Shown: positions 1 to 9,088 of the stretch, piece after piece
How the letters are laid out: every line of letters begins with the position of its first letter
How positions within the stretch are numbered: the first letter of the stretch is position 1
From: Pantoea alhagi
Lineage (GTDB): Bacteria; Pseudomonadota; Gammaproteobacteria; Enterobacterales; Enterobacteriaceae
Length of the DNA: 64,000 nucleotides
Direction of reading: 5' to 3'
Assembly: GCF_002101395.1 (NCBI RefSeq)
Contig: NZ_CP019706.1
Span: forward strand, 62,001 to 126,000
The notes under the pieces: model-generated
Told to the model about the DNA's origin: nothing
Seen by the model: only the letters and a program-made list of their open reading frames with translations
The model's database searches: none
Made by a program: the position numbers and the translations under genes

Positions 1-681
1 CTGCGCATCGCTTTCGGCCATATCCGCCATCATTTCCAGCGTATTCAGCGCGCGGCGCGCATCGCCATTCACCAGCTCGGCAATCATCCGGCGGGTTGAG
101 TCAGGCAGGACGATATCCTCTTTGCCCAGCCCGCGCTCTTTATCGGTTAGCGCCTGCTGCAATACCGTTTCGATATCCTCTGTCGTCAGGGATTTCAGCA
201 GATAAACGCGCGCGCGCGATAAAAGCGCGGAATTCAACTCAAAGGATGGATTTTCCGTGGTTGCGCCAATAAAGGTAATGGTACCGTCTTCTATATGGGG
301 TAAAAACGCATCCTGTTGGCTTTTATTGAACCGATGCACCTCATCCACAAACAGAATGGTACGCCGCCCTGCCTGACGATTTTGACGTGCGCGTTCAATC
401 GCTTCGCGTATCTCTTTAATGCCGGAGGTAACGGCAGAAATTCGTTCGACGTCGGCATTGCCGTAACGGCCAATCAGCTCAGCCAGCGTGGTTTTTCCGG
501 TGCCGGGCGGGCCCCAAAGGATCATTGAATGGAGATGGCCTGCTTCAATAGCGCGCGTTAGCGGCTTATCCGGGGCCAACAGATGCTGCTGTCCGATATA
601 CTGTTGCAGCGTGGTTGGCCGCATACGCGCGGCCAACGGTTGAAACTGCCCGGAAGAAAAATCAAGGGAGAGATTACTCAA
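1..681 (-). CDS. rarA: RarA (MgsA) replication-associated AAA+ ATPase, 3' part missing
   Basis: AAA+ ATPase of the RarA/WRNIP1 family, which acts at stalled replication forks. The first 227 codons are present and the gene runs off the left edge (E. coli RarA has 447 residues). Walker A GPPGTGKT lies near residues 57-64, Walker B is LFVDEVHRF, and the sensor/arginine-finger stretch ATTENPSFELNSALLSRAR follows. The frame opens at a TTG (679-681) encoding (M)SNLSLDFS, as in E. coli, with GAGG a few bases upstream; no ATG is available there. The start lies 7 bases after the lolA stop, so the two are co-transcribed. serS would be expected beyond the edge. Identity is secure; the start codon is fairly secure. 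Confidence 0.95.
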   Translation of the reverse strand, partial: MSNLSLDFSSGQFQPLAARMRPTTLQQYIGQQHLLAPDKPLTRAIEAGHLHSMILWGPPGTGKTTLAELIGRYGNADVERISAVTSGIKEIREAIERARQNRQAGRRTILFVDEVHRFNKSQQDAFLPHIEDGTITFIGATTENPSFELNSALLSRARVYLLKSLTTEDIETVLQQALTDKERGLGKEDIVLPDSTRRMIAELVNGDARRALNTLEMMADMAESDAQ

Positions 682-688
682 CTCAACC

Positions 689-1300
689 TCACTGACGTTG
701 ATCGTCTACCGTCACCCCTTTCGGTGGCGTAAAAGTAAATTTATCTGCGCTGACCGGCCCATTATTTTGGCTTTTCAGCACGTAGCTGCTGCGCTGTCCA
801 TCCTGCTCGATGGCGCTGAACTGATTAATGGTGCCGTTACCAGAAACGTTAATCATAAACTGTTTGAGATTACCGGCGTCTGTTTTCGGCGTCAGTTCAA
901 AATTGTCGCCCTGCTGTTTCACATTATACTGTTTCCAGTCGCTGCTTTGATTACGGGCAATCAGCATAAACGGCGTATTGCTGGTGGCGCTGTTCAGCCA
1001 GGTAGCGCTGACCTGCTCCACGAAAGGATTGTAAAACCACAGGGTTTTACCGTCTGAAATAATAACGCTCTCATCCGGCGCGGTCATATGCCAGTTAAAC
1101 AGGTTGGGACGTTTTACCCACATTTCCCCTTCACCTTCCTGAACATTCGAACCGCTGCTGTCGGTAACCTTCTGGCTAAAGCTGGCGTGGAAGCTGCTGA
1201 CTTTGTCCAGACGCTGCTGTAATTCACTGGAAGCATCGGCCAGCGCACCGGCGGAGGTCAACGCTGAAAGTAAACCGCAAGCAAGTACTAATTTTTTCAT
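689..1300 (-). CDS. lolA: LolA, periplasmic lipoprotein chaperone
   Basis: Periplasmic carrier that takes outer-membrane lipoproteins from the LolCDE ABC transporter and delivers them to LolB. The 203 residues equal the E. coli length. The first 21 residues (MKKLVLACGLLSALTSAGALA) form a cleavable Sec signal peptide, and the mature protein begins DASSELQQRL. The family stretch GEMWVKRPNLFNWHM is present and the C-terminus is rich in beta-strand pattern. It lies between ftsK and rarA in the standard enteric order; the 189 bases between ftsK and lolA hold the ftsK terminator and presumably the lolA promoter. Nothing unusual is seen. Confidence 0.97.
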   Translation of the reverse strand: MKKLVLACGLLSALTSAGALADASSELQQRLDKVSSFHASFSQKVTDSSGSNVQEGEGEMWVKRPNLFNWHMTAPDESVIISDGKTLWFYNPFVEQVSATWLNSATSNTPFMLIARNQSSDWKQYNVKQQGDNFELTPKTDAGNLKQFMINVSGNGTINQFSAIEQDGQRSSYVLKSQNNGPVSADKFTFTPPKGVTVDDQRQ

Positions 1301-1429
1301 GACTACCGATTCCTTTTTAAGTCGTTATATTCCGCATCAGGCGGCCTTATTACACATTAGACTGACAATTCGCTTCCTGACAGGAGAAAATACTGAAAGC
1401 GACGCGGTTAGCCGTTTCTGATGTTTAAA

Positions 1430-1459
1430 TAAACAACGGGCCGGATTTTACCGGCCCGT
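1430..1459 (-). terminator. Rho-independent terminator of ftsK
   Basis: A perfect 9-bp stem, ACGGGCCGG (1436-1444) with CCGGCCCGT (1451-1459), closes a 6-base loop. Read on the minus strand it is followed by TTGTTTATTT. It lies 30 bases after the ftsK stop. Confidence 0.85.
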
Positions 1460-1489
1460 ATAGCGTCTGACAGCACAAACGCTGTTTTA

Positions 1490-4400
1490 TTACATTTCGT
1501 GCGGCGGCGGCGCAAGAACTTCACGGTTACCGTTATGCCCAGGCGGAGAGACGATAGCCTGTACCTCCATCTGCTCAATAATACGCGCGGCGCGGTTATA
1601 ACCGATACGGAACTGACGCTGAACGCCAGAAATCGAAGCACGGCGTTTTTCCACCACAAAGGCTACTGCCTGATCGAACAGCGGATCCAACTCTTCGTCG
1701 CCGCCATCCAGGCCCAGGCCGCCACCGTCGCCTTCTTCGCCCGCCGTAATGCTTTCAATATACTGCGGACGACCACGCGCTTTCCAGTCCTGTACCACCG
1801 CATGCACTTCCTGGTCGCGTACAAAGGCACCGTGAACACGCACCGGAATCGAGGAGTTTGGCGGCATATAGAGCATATCGCCCATCCCCAGCAGGGATTC
1901 CGCACCGCCCTGATCAAGGATCGTACGGGAGTCAATTTTACTGGATACGGTAAAGGCGATACGCGTCGGAATGTTAGCCTTAATCAGGCCGGTAATCACA
2001 TCTACCGACGGACGCTGCGTAGCAAGCACCAGGTGAATCCCCGCTGCACGCGCTTTCTGAGCCAGACGCGCAATGAGTTCTTCCACTTTTTTGCCTACCG
2101 CCATCATCAGGTCGGCGAATTCATCCACCATGACCACGATATAGGGCAGCTTCTCCAGCGTCGGCGGCAGCGTATCCATACTGTCGCCAGGCTTCCAGAA
2201 TGGATCCGGGATAGGTCGTCCCATCGCTTCCGCCTGCTCGATTTTCTCGTTGTAACCCGCCAGATTTCGTACGCCAAGCGCAGACATTAGTTTATAGCGA
2301 CGCTCCATCTCGCCAACGCTCCAGCGCAACGCGTTGGCCGCATCTTTCATGTCGGTGACCACTTCCGTTAACAGATGTGGGATACCTTCATAAACCGAGA
2401 GCTCCAGCATTTTCGGATCGATCATAATAAAGCGCACCTGCTCCGGCGTCGCTTTATAAAGCATACTGATGATCATCGCGTTTACGCCTACCGATTTACC
2501 GGAACCGGTAGTACCGGCCACCAGCAGGTGAGGCATTTTGGCCAGATCGGCCACCACCGGCTGGCCTGCAATATCCTTACCCAACACCACAGAAAGCGGC
2601 GAAGGATTATCACGGAAGCTGGCGCAGTCGAGCACTTCGCGCAGATAAACGGTCTGACGATGCTTATTCGGCAGTTCAAGGCCGACATAAGGCTTGCCGG
2701 GGATCACCTCCACCACGCGCACTGCGACCGCAGAAAGTGAACGGGCCAGATCGCGTGACAGGTTAGAAATGCGTGCGGCCTTGACGCCCGGGGCTAAATC
2801 CAGTTCAAAGCGGGTGATCACCGGCCCTGGCGAAATGCCGACCACTTCGGCTTTTACCCGATAGTCAGCCAGCCGCGCTTCAACCAGGCGGGCAGTCTGT
2901 TCCAGCGCAAACATATCTACCGGTTCTTCTTCTGCCGGCGGCGAGGTTAACAGATCCAGCGTCGGCAATGGCGTAGTCGGTTTATAGGTTGGCTGCTCAT
3001 GACGCATCAGGAAAGGATGAATCAGGCTATCCGTTAGCGAGTCGTGGTTTTCAGGCTGTGGCGCAACATCTACGGCCGCAGGCGTAAAGGCTGATGACGC
3101 GCTGCTTTGCCATTGAGAAACGGGCGGCTCGATGGGGCGCTGAACCGGTTCGCTCGGCTGCGTCACCTGCGGTGCCGGGACATCCGTCGGCTGAGAGGCA
3201 TAACGCGGCTCTGTTGATGCCGACTGCTGCCACTGCGGCTCCGCTGCCGGTGTCTCTGGCTCAGGCGTAGCGGCAATGGTAAACAGCGGCTCGCCTGGGC
3301 CATCATCAATCAGATCTTTCATTGGTGAAAAATCGAAAGCGGCAGCAGGATCGATCGTAAAGGCTGGCGTATCGCGCGGCGGCGTTGCAGCCTCCTGAGG
3401 AGGCGTATCTGCCAGATGTTCACTGCGCGGCTGTAGCGTATTCTGCTGCGGCTGATAAGTAATATCGGGCTGCGTTGGCTGCATATATCGCTGCTGAACG
3501 TTACCCACTTGCTGAGCCTCAGGCACCGCCGGTTCAGGATGTGCGTACCGCTGCTGCTGCTGTTGTGCGAACTGCTGCGCCAGCGCCTCTTGCTGCAATG
3601 CACCCTCATCCTCGTCAGAGGCATAGTCTGCGCCATAGCGCGCCTGCTGCTGTGCCATAAACGCATCACGTAACTGGTGTTCGTCTTCGGCAATTGACTG
3701 CGCATCGGCAGGCTGAGACAGAGCCTGTTGCTGGGCCTCCTGCTTCGCTTTTTCCTCTGCCAGACGCTGGGAAGGCAGCTTAATGCCAAAAGAAGCGAGT
3801 TCACGGCGCGTAGGCAATTTCACCGGTTTCGGACGCGGAAGCTCAGGACCGATGCCCTGTTTAATCTGCGGATTAATCTCTTCAGGTGCACTGACCGGCA
3901 TAAAAGGAACGGCACCTGCTTGCGTAGCGGCGGCAGTAGCAGTAACTGGCGCTGGTGATGAGGTTGTCGCCTCCTGCCAGTTACCCATTTGCGGGCCATC
4001 GTCTTCTGCACTAGGCGTGAAGACGTCGATTGACTGCTGAGGCATTTCAAAACGATAAAGCGGCGGCGCAGCGCTTACGCTCTCGGTTTGCGCAACTGTG
4101 GCAGGCGCAGGGGATACGTTTACAGGCGCGACGTTATCGCGCGCTGGCACAACCGGCTGTGCCGGACCTGATTGTTCCGCCTGAGTCGGCACAGAATCGT
4201 TCTGCTCATTCATAGCATGAACTACCGGCTGAGCGGATGCAGAAGCTTCGGCGTTCGCCTGGGTCATCGCGGCGCTGTTAGCGACCGGCGCTTTAGCAAA
4301 CAGGGGATCCTCTTCTTCCGTATCATCTTCCACAGCGTGCAATTTGCGCGGCGGCGACAGCAGAATGTCATCATCCTCATCCAGCTGAACCGCGCTTTTA

Positions 4401-5068
4401 ATCGTGGGTGCCGGACGATAGTCATCCTCTTCATGCCAGGCTTCGTCATTGCGCGAGCGATTGCTGGCAAAGGTCAGCACACCCATGACCACCGCACCGA
4501 TTTTCTCGGCAATCGTCAGCCAGGACCAACCGGTATACAGGGTTAACCCCGCTGCCCACAGACAGAGCAAGGCCAGCGTCCCGCTCGCACCGCTCAAATA
4601 CGGCACCATTGCGTTACTGACCAGACTGCCTATCACCCCGCCAGAGGCAAAGTACCAAATGTCATCAGCATTCAGCGCGGCAAGACCACAGGTGGTCACC
4701 ACCAGCGCCAGCACGCCTATCAGACGCAGGCCCACGGCAAAGTAGTCGATATAGTCCTGGCGATCGCGCTGCTGAAAAGTGATCCAGCACAGACCCAGGA
4801 TCACGGGCGGAATGGCGTATGCCATCACCCCAAAAATAAACAGTAACGTATCGGCCAGCCAGGCCCCGACGTTGCCGCCCAAATTATGAATAGGTTCATG
4901 CCAGGCGGTCTGAGACCAACTGGGATCGGAGGGATTAAAACTAACCAGCGCCACCATCAAATAGACAGCGAATAGCGCAACAAGGATCAGCAACGCTTCG
5001 AGCAGACGGCGACCACTACTAAGCGGCTTAAGTGACACTTCTTTATCTTCTGTATATTCCTGGCTCAA
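1490..5068 (-). CDS. ftsK: FtsK DNA translocase / divisome protein
   Basis: Septal DNA pump that anchors to the divisome and drives chromosome dimer resolution at dif with XerCD. 1192 residues. The N-terminal membrane domain (about residues 1-210) has four or more hydrophobic segments; a long linker rich in Gln, Pro and Ala follows (about 210-700); the RecA-like motor has Walker A GTTGSGKS near residue 850 and Walker B IVVMVDEFADL; the C-terminal gamma winged helix, which reads KOPS, contains the QRQFRIGYNRAARI stretch. E. coli FtsK is 1329 residues, and the shortfall is all in the linker. The start MSQEYTEDKEV matches E. coli. A LexA-type box lies 63 bases upstream, in line with the SOS-inducible ftsK promoter known in E. 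coli. Confidence 0.97.
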   Translation of the reverse strand: MSQEYTEDKEVSLKPLSSGRRLLEALLILVALFAVYLMVALVSFNPSDPSWSQTAWHEPIHNLGGNVGAWLADTLLFIFGVMAYAIPPVILGLCWITFQQRDRQDYIDYFAVGLRLIGVLALVVTTCGLAALNADDIWYFASGGVIGSLVSNAMVPYLSGASGTLALLCLWAAGLTLYTGWSWLTIAEKIGAVVMGVLTFASNRSRNDEAWHEEDDYRPAPTIKSAVQLDEDDDILLSPPRKLHAVEDDTEEEDPLFAKAPVANSAAMTQANAEASASAQPVVHAMNEQNDSVPTQAEQSGPAQPVVPARDNVAPVNVSPAPATVAQTESVSAAPPLYRFEMPQQSIDVFTPSAEDDGPQMGNWQEATTSSPAPVTATAAATQAGAVPFMPVSAPEEINPQIKQGIGPELPRPKPVKLPTRRELASFGIKLPSQRLAEEKAKQEAQQQALSQPADAQSIAEDEHQLRDAFMAQQQARYGADYASDEDEGALQQEALAQQFAQQQQQRYAHPEPAVPEAQQVGNVQQRYMQPTQPDITYQPQQNTLQPRSEHLADTPPQEAATPPRDTPAFTIDPAAAFDFSPMKDLIDDGPGEPLFTIAATPEPETPAAEPQWQQSASTEPRYASQPTDVPAPQVTQPSEPVQRPIEPPVSQWQSSASSAFTPAAVDVAPQPENHDSLTDSLIHPFLMRHEQPTYKPTTPLPTLDLLTSPPAEEEPVDMFALEQTARLVEARLADYRVKAEVVGISPGPVITRFELDLAPGVKAARISNLSRDLARSLSAVAVRVVEVIPGKPYVGLELPNKHRQTVYLREVLDCASFRDNPSPLSVVLGKDIAGQPVVADLAKMPHLLVAGTTGSGKSVGVNAMIISMLYKATPEQVRFIMIDPKMLELSVYEGIPHLLTEVVTDMKDAANALRWSVGEMERRYKLMSALGVRNLAGYNEKIEQAEAMGRPIPDPFWKPGDSMDTLPPTLEKLPYIVVMVDEFADLMMAVGKKVEELIARLAQKARAAGIHLVLATQRPSVDVITGLIKANIPTRIAFTVSSKIDSRTILDQGGAESLLGMGDMLYMPPNSSIPVRVHGAFVRDQEVHAVVQDWKARGRPQYIESITAGEEGDGGGLGLDGGDEELDPLFDQAVAFVVEKRRASISGVQRQFRIGYNRAARIIEQMEVQAIVSPPGHNGNREVLAPPPHEM

Positions 5069-5130
5069 GAGAACTCTCCAGGTACCTGTAAACTATGAAG
5101 GAAACAGCGCCGGGCTAACCGACGCTGTGC

Positions 5131-5146
5131 CTGTATGAATTCACAG
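5131..5146. promoter_or_regulatory. LexA (SOS) box upstream of ftsK
   Basis: CTGTATGAATTCACAG fits the LexA core CTGT-N8-ACAG exactly. It lies in the 118-base lrp-ftsK gap, 63 bases before the ftsK start. E. coli ftsK has a LexA-controlled promoter (dinH) at the equivalent place. The assignment rests on motif plus position. Confidence 0.72.
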
Positions 5147-5186
5147 GAGTGTACCGAATACCACCAGGTTTTGCACCTGTCCTGTG

Positions 5187-5681
5187 TTATCGCGTCTTAA
5201 TAACCAAACGGTTACTCTGTTTGACTTCTTCCATCACCACGTAAGTACGCGTATCGTTAACGCCCGGCAGGCGCAGCAGGGTTTCACCCAGCAGTTTACG
5301 GTAGGCGGACATATCCGGCACGCGGGTTTTCAGCAGGTAGTCAAAATCACCGGAAACAAGGTGACACTCTTGAGTTTCCTCAAGTTTTTGCACGGCGGCG
5401 TTAAATTGTTCAAACACATCCGGCGCACCGCGATTCAGAGTAATCTCAACGAAAACCAGCAATGATGCGTCGAGATAGTGAGGATTGAGCAACGCGGTGT
5501 AGCCCAGAATAAAGCCCTGACGTTCCAGGCGGCGTACGCGTTCAAGGCATGGCGTGGGCGATAAGCCAACGCGTTTTGAAAGCTCCACGTTAGAAATACG
5601 ACCATCCTTCTGCAGTTCATTCAGGATATTTCTGTCTATTCTGTCGAGGTCTTTTCCGGGGCGTTTTTTATTGTCTACCAT
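5187..5681 (-). CDS. lrp: Lrp, leucine-responsive global regulator
   Basis: Feast/famine transcription factor of the Lrp/AsnC family, which binds leucine and controls amino-acid metabolism, fimbriae and transport genes. 164 residues, nearly identical to E. coli Lrp. An N-terminal winged helix-turn-helix (residues about 12-60, GRISNVELSKRVGLSPTPCLERVRRLERQG) is joined to a C-terminal RAM ligand and oligomerisation domain (VSGDFDYLLKTRVPDMSAYRKLL). It is transcribed away from trxB, with 523 bases between them that include a long lrp leader. The start MVDNKKRPGKDLDRID is the conserved one. E. coli lrp is negatively autoregulated; no Lrp site was confidently placed here. Confidence 0.98.
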   Translation of the reverse strand: MVDNKKRPGKDLDRIDRNILNELQKDGRISNVELSKRVGLSPTPCLERVRRLERQGFILGYTALLNPHYLDASLLVFVEITLNRGAPDVFEQFNAAVQKLEETQECHLVSGDFDYLLKTRVPDMSAYRKLLGETLLRLPGVNDTRTYVVMEEVKQSNRLVIKTR

Positions 5682-6204
5682 TATTATTGTCTCTCTTCAT
5701 TCCTTCCCTTTACCTGCCATACCCTGAACGAAATCAATGTGCAGGGTCTTTCGTCAGTGAAGACATAGAGCCTGTTGCTATTGCAGCGCCCATCCGCATG
5801 ACGCATGCTGTCTGTCCACACCATGCGTCATTACGAATGACAGACTGAGTTTATTCGGCGTTGTACGCAAAAGCTGGTACGAAACTCTGTTTACATAGCC
5901 CAAATATTCTCTGCTTCCCACAATGTTTTCGCAAAAGCGCAGGCGATTGTCAAAGCAAAACATTGAAAATCAGGAGAACATGCCAGCCCGTGGCGCGTAC
6001 CACCATTTTTAACCGGTTATTTTGGGCGTTTTGCCTGCAATTTATTTGCTGTGAAGCTTTTTTTACGCCTGCTTTTCTTTCCTGCCCCATGTTATCGGTG
6101 AAACCTGTTGCATCAATTGTTAACAAAATCGCAGAACGCTTTTTTTGCGTCATTAAATTCCCTACAATCTGGCTCCATGTTGCCAGTTAACTAATGAGGA
6201 TCTC
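5682..6204. other. lrp-trxB divergent intergenic region
   Basis: 523 bases without a credible gene. It must carry the lrp promoter with its long untranslated leader on the minus strand and the trxB promoter on the plus strand. The half near lrp (5798-5845) contains interleaved inverted repeats, listed separately. The half near trxB is AT-rich with T-runs (for example around 6057-6063 and 6141-6147). Open frames here have no ribosome-binding site or recognisable product. Confidence 0.7.
5798..5845 (-). other. Interleaved inverted repeats in the lrp leader
   Basis: Arm pair A is ATGACGCAT (5798-5806) with ATGCGTCAT (5823-5831). Arm pair B is GTCTGTC (5810-5816) with GACAGAC (5839-5845). The left arm of B lies in the loop of A and its right arm lies outside A, so the two are topologically an H-type pseudoknot, or alternative hairpins. 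They sit 117-164 bases upstream of the lrp start codon, inside the expected leader. Confidence 0.55.
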
Positions 6205-7173
6205 ATGGGCACGGCCAAACACAGTAAATTGCTTATTCTGGGCTCTGGTCCGGCGGGCTATACCGCAGCCGTCTACGCTGCACGCGCTAACCTGAATCCG
6301 GTAATGATTACCGGCCTGGAAAAAGGCGGCCAGCTAACCACCACTACCGACGTTGAGAACTGGCCTGGCGATCCTGACGATCTAACTGGTCCGCGGTTAA
6401 TGGAACGTATGCATGAGCATGCGTTGAAATTTAATACCGAGATCATCTTCGATCATATTCACACGGTTGATTTGCAAAACCGCCCGTTCCGTCTGGTTGG
6501 TGATAGCGGCGAATATACTGCCGATGCGCTAATCATCGCTACCGGCGCTTCTGCCCGTTATCTGGGCCTGCCTTCCGAAGAAGCGTTCAAGGGTAAAGGC
6601 GTCTCCGCCTGTGCGACCTGTGACGGATTCTTCTATCGTAAGCAGAAAGTTGCCGTAGTGGGCGGCGGCAATACCGCTGTTGAAGAAGCGCTGTATCTCT
6701 CTAATATCGCCTCTGAAGTTCACTTGATTCACCGTCGCGAGACTTTCCGCGCCGAGAAGATCTTGATCAATCGCCTGATGGAAAAAGTCAGCAGCGGCAA
6801 TATCGTGCTGCACACCCATCGCGAGCTGGACGAAGTGCTGGGCGATCAAATGGGCGTAACCGGCGTGCGTCTGCGCGGCACGCAGAACAGCGAAACCACG
6901 GAAGAGCTGGATGTCGCGGGCCTGTTTATCGCTATCGGGCACAGCCCAAATACCGCTATTTTCGCCGGACAGCTGGAGCTGGAAAATGGCTATATTAAAG
7001 TGCAGTCAGGTTTGCAGGGCAACGCAACGCAGACCAGCATCCCAGGCGTTTTTGCTGCCGGCGATGTAATGGATCATACCTATCGTCAGGCAATTACCTC
7101 TGCCGGTACGGGCTGTATGGCGGCGCTGGATGCGGAACGTTATTTAGATGGTCTGGTTAAAAACGATAAGTAA
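6205..7173 (+). CDS. trxB: Thioredoxin reductase TrxB
   Basis: FAD enzyme that uses NADPH to reduce thioredoxin in the cytoplasm. 322 residues (E. coli 321). The N-terminal FAD site is ILGSGPAGYTAAVYAARANL; the redox-active disulfide is C136-A-T-C139 in SACATCDGFF; the NADPH site is VVGGGNTAVEEALYLS; the second FAD motif GVFAAGDVMDHTYRQAITSAGTGCMAALDA is near the end. A GAGGATCTC ribosome-binding region precedes the ATG. It is a single gene closed by its own terminator, divergent from lrp and upstream of cydDC, as in E. coli. Confidence 0.98.
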   Translation: MGTAKHSKLLILGSGPAGYTAAVYAARANLNPVMITGLEKGGQLTTTTDVENWPGDPDDLTGPRLMERMHEHALKFNTEIIFDHIHTVDLQNRPFRLVGDSGEYTADALIIATGASARYLGLPSEEAFKGKGVSACATCDGFFYRKQKVAVVGGGNTAVEEALYLSNIASEVHLIHRRETFRAEKILINRLMEKVSSGNIVLHTHRELDEVLGDQMGVTGVRLRGTQNSETTEELDVAGLFIAIGHSPNTAIFAGQLELENGYIKVQSGLQGNATQTSIPGVFAAGDVMDHTYRQAITSAGTGCMAALDAERYLDGLVKNDK

Positions 7174-7203
7174 GTTGTTAATTAACTGATCTTATTTTTC
7201 TGA

Positions 7204-7230
7204 GGCGACAGTTCAACTGTCGCCTTTTTT
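7204..7230 (+). terminator. Rho-independent terminator of trxB
   Basis: The stem is GGCGACAGT paired with ACTGTCGCC (7204-7224, three-base loop), followed by TTTTTT. It begins 30 bases after the trxB stop. Confidence 0.92.
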
Positions 7231-7318
7231 CTTTCTGCCATGCTACATTGCCTACGCCTCTACTGGCATATTCCCTGGCGATATCGGCCAGCCTGTTCTT
7301 CTTGAGAAACGGCCCCGG

Positions 7319-9088
7319 ATGGAAAAGAAACGTCAACAACAACTTACTCGCTGGCTGCGCCAGCAGCGTGCCTGTGCCCGCCCCTGGACAACTCTTTCTA
7401 CGCTGCTGGGCCTGGCAAGCGCCCTGTTGATCATCGCTCAGGCATGGTTGCTGGCCACCCTGATGCATCATTTGATTAGCGAACAGCAGCCGCGCGCGCA
7501 ATGGCTTTCCACTCTATTTCTGTTGCTGCTCTGTTTCGCGGTACGCGCCTTGCTCAGTTGGCTTCGTGAACAGGCGGGCTATCGGGCGGGAGAACAGATA
7601 CGACGTGCTCTGCGCAAACAGGTGCTTGACCGTCTACAGCAGTCAGGCCCCGCCTGGATACAGGAAAAGCCGGTCGGCAGCTGGGCCAGCCTACTGCTGG
7701 AGCAGACGGAAGAGATGCAGGACTATTATGCGCGTTATCTGCCGCAGATGACGTTAGCCGTGCTTATTCCCGGTCTGATCCTGCTGGTGATTTTTCCGGT
7801 GAACTGGGCCGCCGGACTGATTTTGTTGGCCACGGCTCCGCTCATTCCGCTGTTTATGGCGCTGGTGGGAATGGGGGCTGCCGATGCAAATCGGCGTAAT
7901 TTTCTTGCGCTGGCGCGGCTTAGCGGTGATTTTCTCGATCGGCTGCGTGGCCTGGATACGCTGCGTCTGTTTCATCGCGGCGCGGCGGAAACGCGCGCCA
8001 TTGCTGCCGCTTCCGAAGATTTTCGGCAGCGCACCATGGAAGTCCTCAGGCTGGCTTTTCTCTCTTCGGCAGTGCTGGAGTTTTTCGCTTCTGTCTCTAT
8101 TGCCATTGTCGCCGTCTATTTTGGCTTCTCCTATTTAGGCGAGCTCCATTTTGGTCACTACGGTACCAGCATCACTCTGTTTGCCGGTTTTTTGGCCCTG
8201 ATTCTGGCACCGGAATTTTTTCAGCCACTGCGCGATTTAGGCACGTTTTATCATGCCAAAGCTCAGGCGGTGGGTGCAGCCGATGCGCTACACACCTTCC
8301 TCTCCTCCCAACCGGAGGTAACGTCAGCCGAAGACAAACCTGAGTTTTCGCCCGATCGGCCGCTGCAAATCGACGCCAGCGGGCTGATGATTATGGCCCC
8401 GAACGGAACCTTACTGGCTGGCCCGCTCGATTTCTCTTTGTCGCCAGGCAGACGTGTGGCGCTGGTGGGTCAAAGCGGCGCGGGGAAAAGCTCGCTGATC
8501 AATGCGCTGCTGGGCTTCCTGCCTTATCAGGGTTCCTTACGGATTAACGGCTATGAGCTACGGGATCTTCCACGTCGCGACTGGCATCAGCTTCTGGCCT
8601 GGGTAGGTCAAAATCCTCATCTGCCGGAACGTACAGTTCGCGAGAATGTACTCAACGGTCAGAGAGTATCTGCGGCACGTTTACAGGAGATACTGGCGTT
8701 AGCTGGCGTCGATGAGTTTCTTTCCCGCCTGCCGCTGGGGCTGGAGCACGAGATGGGCGATCAGGCTGTAGGCCTGTCGGTAGGACAGGCGCAGCGGATT
8801 GCCGTAGCGCGGGCGCTGCTAAAACCTCGTCAGCTGTTATTGCTGGATGAACCGGGCGCCAGCCTGGACGCGCGTAGTGAGCAGCATGTGATGCGGGCGC
8901 TGTTGGCCGCATCACAGCAGCAAACTACCCTGTTGGTAACGCATCAGCTAAATGAGCTGGCGCAGTGGGATGAAATTTGGGTGATGCGCGATGGTCAAAT
9001 TATTCAACAGGGTAGCTGGCAGCAGCTTACCAGCCAGCCGGGACCTTTTGCCACGCTGCTGACCCATCGTCAGGGGGATATAGCCTGA
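7319..9088 (+). CDS. cydD: CydD, half of the CydDC cysteine/glutathione ABC exporter
   Basis: ABC-transporter subunit that with CydC exports reduced thiols to the periplasm and is needed for cytochrome bd assembly. 589 residues (E. coli 588). About six transmembrane helices fill residues 20-310, including the conserved FPVNWAAGLILLATAPLIPLF and ALVGMGAADANRRNF. In the nucleotide-binding domain Walker A is VGQSGAGKSS, the signature is LSVGQAQRIAVARALL and Walker B is LLLLDEPGASLD. The stop overlaps the cydC start by one base (TGATG), so the pair is translationally coupled. The upstream gap to the trxB terminator is 88 bases. Confidence 0.97.
   Translation: MEKKRQQQLTRWLRQQRACARPWTTLSTLLGLASALLIIAQAWLLATLMHHLISEQQPRAQWLSTLFLLLLCFAVRALLSWLREQAGYRAGEQIRRALRKQVLDRLQQSGPAWIQEKPVGSWASLLLEQTEEMQDYYARYLPQMTLAVLIPGLILLVIFPVNWAAGLILLATAPLIPLFMALVGMGAADANRRNFLALARLSGDFLDRLRGLDTLRLFHRGAAETRAIAAASEDFRQRTMEVLRLAFLSSAVLEFFASVSIAIVAVYFGFSYLGELHFGHYGTSITLFAGFLALILAPEFFQPLRDLGTFYHAKAQAVGAADALHTFLSSQPEVTSAEDKPEFSPDRPLQIDASGLMIMAPNGTLLAGPLDFSLSPGRRVALVGQSGAGKSSLINALLGFLPYQGSLRINGYELRDLPRRDWHQLLAWVGQNPHLPERTVRENVLNGQRVSAARLQEILALAGVDEFLSRLPLGLEHEMGDQAVGLSVGQAQRIAVARALLKPRQLLLLDEPGASLDARSEQHVMRALLAASQQQTTLLVTHQLNELAQWDEIWVMRDGQIIQQGSWQQLTSQPGPFATLLTHRQGDIA

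Noticed and set aside
1499..2290. 263-codon frame antisense to ftsK
   Set aside because: Shadow of the GC-rich ftsK codons; the product is Arg/His-rich with no family resemblance.
5861..6190. Open frame of 109 codons in the lrp-trxB gap
   Set aside because: No ribosome-binding site, low-complexity and Cys/Phe-rich product, and it covers the divergent promoters; typical chance frame.
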